Assembly: GCA_963728785.1 (NCBI GenBank)
Contig: CAVSKV010000002.1
Location: 1,612,001 to 1,676,000 of the forward strand
Direction: 5' to 3'
From: JAGWRI01 sp963728785
GTDB taxonomy: Bacteria > Gemmatimonadota > Gemmatimonadetes > Gemmatimonadales > Gemmatimonadaceae
DNA: 64,000 bases
The position numbers were made by a program, and so were the translations under genes. Positions 59,449-64,000 of this stretch are shown here, in pieces. The notes beneath the pieces are model-generated. The model did not search any database, was not told the origin of the DNA, and saw nothing but the letters and a program-made list of their open reading frames with translations. Each line of letters begins with the position of its first letter. The first letter of the stretch is position 1.

Positions 59449-62085
59449 GTGCGAAGTCGCTTTCTCATGATGGTTGGAGCATTCGTGTTGGCGCCGCGAA
59501 TCGTCGTGGGCCAGAAATCTGGCGCCGCTGCGCTCGGCGAAGCGGTACAGGGGCTGGGCGTGTCGGTGCGCGTGTTGATGATCGGCGCGCACCCCGACGA
59601 CGAGGATACGCAGCTCATTACCTACCTTGCCACCGGCCGGCACATCGAGACGGCGTATCTGTCGCTCAACCGCGGCGACGGCGGCCAGAACCTGATCGGC
59701 AACGAACTCGGCCCGCTGCTGGGCATGATCCGCACCGAAGAGCTGTTGGCGGCCCGCCGGATTGACGGCGGCCGGCAGTACTTCACTCGGGCCTACGATT
59801 TCGGATTCTCGAAGACCGCTGACGAGACCTTCAAGCACTGGCCGCGCGATTCGATTCTGCGCGACATGATCAGCGTGATCCGCGCCTTCCGGCCTCAGGT
59901 GATCATCTCGGTGTGGTCCGGCACGCCGCGCGACGGCCACGGGCACCATCAAGTCTCCGGCATCCTGTCACGGGAGGCGTTCGATCTGGCCGGCGACACG
60001 GTGCGGTATCCCCGTGCGGTGACGAACGGCCTTGGGGCATGGACGCCGCTGCTGTTCTACCGGTCGGCGCGGCGGTTCGGCGGGCGTGGCAACGAAGCGG
60101 TAGAGGGAGCGGTGCCCTTCGAAGTCGGGGCCTACGATGTGCTCGAGGGGCGCACGTACGCGGCGATCGCCGCCGAGAGTCGCTCGCAGCACCGGTCGCA
60201 GGGGCAGGGCAACGCGGCGCCGTTGGGCCAGCGGCTCGACTATGTGCGGCTGGAGGTTGCGCGGCCGCCGGCCGACAGCGGCGACACGTCCACGCTGTTC
60301 CCGGGCGTCGACACCAGCTTCGCCCGGTTCGCGTCGCTGGCGATGAGCGCTGCAGCCAGGGCCGCCGTCGATTCGCTTGACGGCGTACGGGCTGAGATCG
60401 GGCGGCGCATGAACCTGATGGATCCGTCGGGGATGGTGGGGCCCATTGCGCACTATCTGGGGCTCGTACAGAAGGCACAGGCCGCGGCGGCGGCGTGCGT
60501 AGCACCAGGGCTACCGGTACCGGCGTGCAACGGTGCAATGGGGGATTTTGCGACCACCATGAACGAGCAAGCACGGCGCGCCAAGCGAGCCCTGCTGCTG
60601 GCCGCCAGCGTGGAGGTGATGGCCACGGCGCCGATGGACCTCGTTGCCCTCGGGGACAGCGCGCCGGTGACGATCACGGTAGTCGACCACGGAGTGGCTC
60701 CTGTGACGTACCGGGGGCGCGACGGACTCGCAGCGCCCCAGACCGTGGCTGCGGGGGGTCTCGTGGAGCAGTCGTACGAGCTGGTGCCGAACGGGAGGCC
60801 GACGATGCCCTGGTGGCTGGAGTATGCACCGGAAGGAGACATGTATCGCCTGCGCGATCCGCGCGACACCACAGGCACGCCGGTGCCGCAACTGCTCGAG
60901 GGCGCCGACCGCGTGCGCAGCTCCGGCACGCTGGTGGGACTGGAAATCAGCGGGACGCGGTTCGAGACCGAAGTCTCGCCGATCGTCCATCGCTACTCCG
61001 ATCCGACCCGCGGCGAGGTGGACGACCCGATCGCATTCGTCCCGGCGATCACCGTTCTCCTCGATCGCGAGATCGAATACGCGCGGGCGAACACACCGCT
61101 GGACCGTGTCGAGCATGTGGCGGTCCAATCCGAGTGGTCCGGGCCGCGTGACGTCGACGTCACGCTCGCGTTACCGGCGGGGCTCACCGCGGACAGCGTC
61201 ACACGGCACGTGGTGCTCAAACCAGGCGAGGAAGTCGACGTCAACTTCCACGTGCGGGGCACGCTCGCCGCCGGCGCCCATACGATCTCGGTGTCGGCGG
61301 TGAGCGATGGACAGCAGTTCCACACCGGGTTCGTGACGGTGGCGTACCCCCACATCCGCACGCAACGGTACTACCGGCCGGCGGCATTGGAGGTGCGGGC
61401 GGTGGACGTGCGGTACGCCGCCGGCATGACCGTGGCATACATCCCAGGCGTGGGCGACAACGTGGAGTCGATGCTGGCGCAACTCGGGCTGCATGTGACA
61501 ACCGTGACGCCCGAGCAAGTGGCGCAAACGGATCTCTCGAAATACCCGGTCGTAGTCGTGGGCCCGCGCGCGTTCGATGCAAGCGCCGTGCTGCGTGCCA
61601 ACGGCTCGCGGCTTCTGGCGTACGCGAGACGTGGCGGGACGTTGGTCGAACAATACGGACAGTATGACATGGTGCAGCCGGGGATCCTGCCTTATCCGAT
61701 CACGCTGGCGCGTCCGGCCGACCGGGTAACTGAGGAGGGCTCCCCGGTGACGATTCTCGATCCGGCATCGCCGATTCTCAATACGCCGAACAAGATCACG
61801 CCGCAGGACTTCGATGACTGGGTGCAGGAGCGTTCACTGTACATGCCACACACGTTCGACGGGCACTACCACGTCATTCTGTCGATGCACGATACGGGCG
61901 AGCCGCCGAACGATGCCGGAATTCTCGTCGCAGCCTTGGGAAAGGGAACGGTCGTCTACACGACGCTCTCGTTCTTCCGGCAACTGCCGGCGGGCAATCC
62001 CGGCGCAGCGCGGTTGTTCGTGAACGTCCTCTCGGCCAAGCAGAGCGCGGCCAAGGGACGGCATTCGACGGTTCCTGCACCGTGA
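59449..62085 (+). CDS. Secreted PIG-L family deacetylase with C-terminal extension
   Basis: An 878-residue exported protein. The signal peptide is FLMMVGAFVLAPRIVVG after GTG 59449. The PIG-L (LmbE) domain spans about 40-250: zinc ligands in LMIGAHPDDEDTQLI and GHGHHQVSG, and LNRGDGGQNLIGNELGPLLG. It would deacetylate an N-acetylated sugar in the periplasm. The 600-residue C-terminal part has beta-sandwich-like segments and a glutamine-amidotransferase-like region (VVVGPRAFDASAVLRANGSR, LLAYARRGGTLVEQYGQYDM). The solute-binding-protein gene starts inside its stop codon (GTGA). Confidence 0.9.
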   Translation: MRSRFLMMVGAFVLAPRIVVGQKSGAAALGEAVQGLGVSVRVLMIGAHPDDEDTQLITYLATGRHIETAYLSLNRGDGGQNLIGNELGPLLGMIRTEELLAARRIDGGRQYFTRAYDFGFSKTADETFKHWPRDSILRDMISVIRAFRPQVIISVWSGTPRDGHGHHQVSGILSREAFDLAGDTVRYPRAVTNGLGAWTPLLFYRSARRFGGRGNEAVEGAVPFEVGAYDVLEGRTYAAIAAESRSQHRSQGQGNAAPLGQRLDYVRLEVARPPADSGDTSTLFPGVDTSFARFASLAMSAAARAAVDSLDGVRAEIGRRMNLMDPSGMVGPIAHYLGLVQKAQAAAAACVAPGLPVPACNGAMGDFATTMNEQARRAKRALLLAASVEVMATAPMDLVALGDSAPVTITVVDHGVAPVTYRGRDGLAAPQTVAAGGLVEQSYELVPNGRPTMPWWLEYAPEGDMYRLRDPRDTTGTPVPQLLEGADRVRSSGTLVGLEISGTRFETEVSPIVHRYSDPTRGEVDDPIAFVPAITVLLDREIEYARANTPLDRVEHVAVQSEWSGPRDVDVTLALPAGLTADSVTRHVVLKPGEEVDVNFHVRGTLAAGAHTISVSAVSDGQQFHTGFVTVAYPHIRTQRYYRPAALEVRAVDVRYAAGMTVAYIPGVGDNVESMLAQLGLHVTTVTPEQVAQTDLSKYPVVVVGPRAFDASAVLRANGSRLLAYARRGGTLVEQYGQYDMVQPGILPYPITLARPADRVTEEGSPVTILDPASPILNTPNKITPQDFDDWVQERSLYMPHTFDGHYHVILSMHDTGEPPNDAGILVAALGKGTVVYTTLSFFRQLPAGNPGAARLFVNVLSAKQSAAKGRHSTVPAP

Positions 62086-63131
62086 AACAGTGGCCGGGGC
62101 TGGTCCGCCGGCTGGGAGCAGCAACGGTCCTGATAGCGACGGGGGCGTGCGCGCATAATTCGCGCACGCCGCTGGTCGTGTACTCACCGCATGGGAAGGA
62201 TCTGCTGCAGTACTACGCGCAGGAATTCGAAGCCGCGCACCCGACGGTAGACGTGCAGTGGGTGGACATGGGATCGCAGGACGTGCTTGACCGGCTACGC
62301 TCGGAAAGGGCGAACCCGCAAGCCGACGTCTGGTTCGGCGCGCCGTCGGAGACGTTCACCCGCGCGGCGGGCGAGGGGCTGCTCGAGGCGTACCGGCCGA
62401 CGTGGGCCGCCGATGTCCCCGACGACACACACGATTCCCGCGACCTGTGGTACGGCACGTACCTCACCCCCGAGGTGATCGCCTACAACTCCGACGCCGT
62501 GTCCAAAGTGGATGCTCCGCAGGATTGGGACGACGTCCTCGATCCGAAGTGGAAAGGGCAGGTCCTGATTCGTGACCCGATTGCATCAGGCTCGATGCGG
62601 GCGATCTTCAGCGCGATCGTTGCCCGATCGATCGCCCAAACGGGATCGGAGGCCGCGGGCTGGGAATGGCTACGGCGGCTGGACGGCCAGACCAGCGAGT
62701 ACACGCTCAACCCCACGTTACTCTATCAGAAGCTGGGGCGGCGCGAGGGGCTGATCAGCCTGTGGGACATGCCCGACATCGCCGAACTCGAACGGAAGTC
62801 GGAGTTCCCGATCGCGTACGCGATCCCAACAAGCGGCACGCCTCTGCTCGTGGACGCGATCGCGATCGTGAAGGGAAGCAAGCACCCGGAGTTGGCCAAG
62901 CAGTTCTACGAGTTCGTCACGACGCCGGAGGCGCTGATCGACGCGGCGCGCCGGTTCGTGCGCATTCCGGTGCGCAGCGACATCGCGGTCGATTCTCTGC
63001 CCGATTGGTACCGTGCGGTACAATTGCGACTCAAGCCGATGCAGATCGACCGGCAAATGCTGCTCGACAGCACCGACACGTGGATGCGGTACTGGGACGC
63101 GAACATCCGGAACAGCAGGCGCGGGAAATGA
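62082..63131 (+). CDS. Lipoprotein extracellular solute-binding protein, iron(III)-type
   Basis: A 349-residue ABC substrate-binding protein. The lipobox is IATGAC with the lipid Cys C23. The Fbp/Fut-like fold shows LVVYSPHGKDLLQYYAQEFE, ADVWFGAPSETFTRAAGEGL and WDDVLDPKWKGQVLIRDPIA. The C-terminus has AKQFYEFVTTPEALIDAAR. It is closest to the ferric-iron or related small-anion binding group, but the metal or substrate is not certain. GTG 62082 overlaps the PIG-L stop; the ATPase gene overlaps its own stop by 4 nt. Confidence 0.88.
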   Translation: MKQWPGLVRRLGAATVLIATGACAHNSRTPLVVYSPHGKDLLQYYAQEFEAAHPTVDVQWVDMGSQDVLDRLRSERANPQADVWFGAPSETFTRAAGEGLLEAYRPTWAADVPDDTHDSRDLWYGTYLTPEVIAYNSDAVSKVDAPQDWDDVLDPKWKGQVLIRDPIASGSMRAIFSAIVARSIAQTGSEAAGWEWLRRLDGQTSEYTLNPTLLYQKLGRREGLISLWDMPDIAELERKSEFPIAYAIPTSGTPLLVDAIAIVKGSKHPELAKQFYEFVTTPEALIDAARRFVRIPVRSDIAVDSLPDWYRAVQLRLKPMQIDRQMLLDSTDTWMRYWDANIRNSRRGK

Positions 63132-64000
63132 GCGAACCCAGCGGGCTGCGCCTGACCGATCTGTCCCGCCGCTACGAGGGAACGGGGCGCGGAGTAGAAT
63201 CGCTCTCACTCGACGTGCGGGCCGGTGAACTGCTGGCATTGATCGGCGCGTCGGGGTCGGGCAAGACGACTACCCTTCGCATGATCGCCGGCTACGAACC
63301 ACCGGATGCCGGCCACATCGCGCTGGTGAACGCCGTGGGCACGGAACGCGACATGACCCGTGAGCCGCCGCAGCGGCGCGGCTTCGGGATGGTGTTCCAG
63401 CATTACGCGCTCTTTCCGCACATGTCCGTGCAGGAGAACGTGGCGTTCGGCCTCGAGGCGCGACGGGTGCCCAAAGCCGATCGCCTGAGCCGCTCCGGCG
63501 AAGCGTTGGCCAACGTGGGGCTGGCCGGCTACGGGCAGCGTGCGGTGCAGGCTCTTTCTGGCGGTGAGCAGCAGCGCGTAGCGCTGGCTCGGGCCCTGGT
63601 GATCGAACCCAACGTACTGCTGCTCGACGAACCGCTGTCGAACCTCGACCCGACGCTGCGCCAGTCGACGCGCGACGAACTGCGCGAGATGCTGCACCGC
63701 CTGCGGATTACGGTGGTATTCGTGACGCACGATCAGGAAGACGCGTTCGCCGTGGCCGACCGCGTGGCGATGCTGTGCGCCGGGCGGCTGGAACAGGTGG
63801 GCACGCCGGAGGAGTTGTACCGGGCGCCGGCATCGGCCGTGGTCGCGCGATTCGTCGGGCGCGGCACGCTGGCCCCGGCGCGGGCCGAGAACGATGTGGT
63901 GCTGGTGACGATCGGCGGTGTGACCCAGCGCGCGCCGCTCGGCCCGTCGCGTGGCGGTGGGGTGCGCGAAGGGTTGGCCGTCCTGCGGCCCGAGTTGCTG
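63128..64000 (+). CDS. ABC transporter ATP-binding protein, FbpC/PotA-type (3' end off the window)
   Basis: At least 291 residues; no stop before the right edge. Walker A is GASGSGKTTTLRMIAGYEPP, the Q-loop is VFQHYALFPHMSV, the signature is LSGGEQQRVALARAL, Walker B is VLLLDEPLSNLDP and the H-loop is VFVTHDQEDAFAVADRV. A C-terminal TOBE-type part begins RFVGRGTLAPARAENDVVLV. This is the ATPase of an iron(III)- or polyamine-type importer with the upstream binding protein. The permease should lie just beyond the window. ATG 63128 overlaps the upstream stop (ATGA). Confidence 0.93.
   Translation, partial: MSEPSGLRLTDLSRRYEGTGRGVESLSLDVRAGELLALIGASGSGKTTTLRMIAGYEPPDAGHIALVNAVGTERDMTREPPQRRGFGMVFQHYALFPHMSVQENVAFGLEARRVPKADRLSRSGEALANVGLAGYGQRAVQALSGGEQQRVALARALVIEPNVLLLDEPLSNLDPTLRQSTRDELREMLHRLRITVVFVTHDQEDAFAVADRVAMLCAGRLEQVGTPEELYRAPASAVVARFVGRGTLAPARAENDVVLVTIGGVTQRAPLGPSRGGGVREGLAVLRPELL

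Overview
The window is about 64 kb of high-GC bacterial chromosome with dense, mostly intact genes and many 1-4 nt stop/start overlaps. I see no phage, transposase, rRNA, tRNA or CRISPR. The gene mix is typical of a free-living aerobic Gram-negative-type bacterium: ECF sigma factor, TAT-exported MsrP with MsrQ, TolC-type exporter, lipoproteins, split PntAA/PntAB/PntB, ALDH16-like dehydrogenase, type IV minor pilins, and an AraC-type regulator with a receiver-like domain. I would place it in Gemmatimonadota, or less likely a neighbour such as Acidobacteriota. This is inference from gene content; no marker gene was searched.

Layout. 0-2 kb: an ECF sigma / membrane anti-sigma / secreted repeat-protein operon (minus). 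2-7 kb: an APC permease, a lipoprotein metallo-beta-lactamase-fold hydrolase convergent with a DUF3006-like gene, then the SAH-recycling genes ahcY and an ArsR-methyltransferase fusion. 7-15 kb: a GH20 hexosaminidase, an M13 metallopeptidase and two sensor kinases, one of them a NarL-type kinase without its phospho-acceptor histidine next to a LuxR-type regulator. 15-19 kb: deoxyribose catabolism (DeoC plus a two-domain aldehyde dehydrogenase). 19-22.4 kb: DUF72, a cation/proton antiporter and Ada. 22.4-25.7 kb: a long structured leader and the transhydrogenase operon pntAA-pntAB-pntB.

25.8-30 kb: a glycine-zipper lipoprotein, a deoxynucleoside kinase and an unusual redox cluster of two Rieske proteins and two small His-rich membrane proteins. 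Three of these four genes show frameshifts, and one also has an in-frame stop. 30-36 kb: a TIGR01777 epimerase, four type IV pilus minor-pilin-type genes and a divergent AraC-type regulator. 36-40 kb: a tight operon SufE - DUF6526 - CDGSH iron-sulfur protein - epimerase - DapA-like aldolase.

40-48.6 kb: a cupin, an atypical SDR, and a seven-gene TetR-controlled efflux operon related to CecR/YbhGFSR, with a symmetric operator over the TetR start codon. 48.9-53 kb: Hsp20, MsrPQ repair of oxidised periplasmic protein methionines, an rRNA methyltransferase and a MOSC protein. 53-64 kb: an ABC exporter, a PAS-GAF kinase, the 2-oxoglutarate dehydrogenase E1, a PIG-L deacetylase, and a solute-binding protein plus ABC ATPase that run off the right edge.

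The points most worth following are the decaying Rieske/membrane module, the structured pnt leader, post-stop octamer repeats at three loci, a 17-nt intergenic repeat, the TetR operator and the SufE-CDGSH-aldolase operon.
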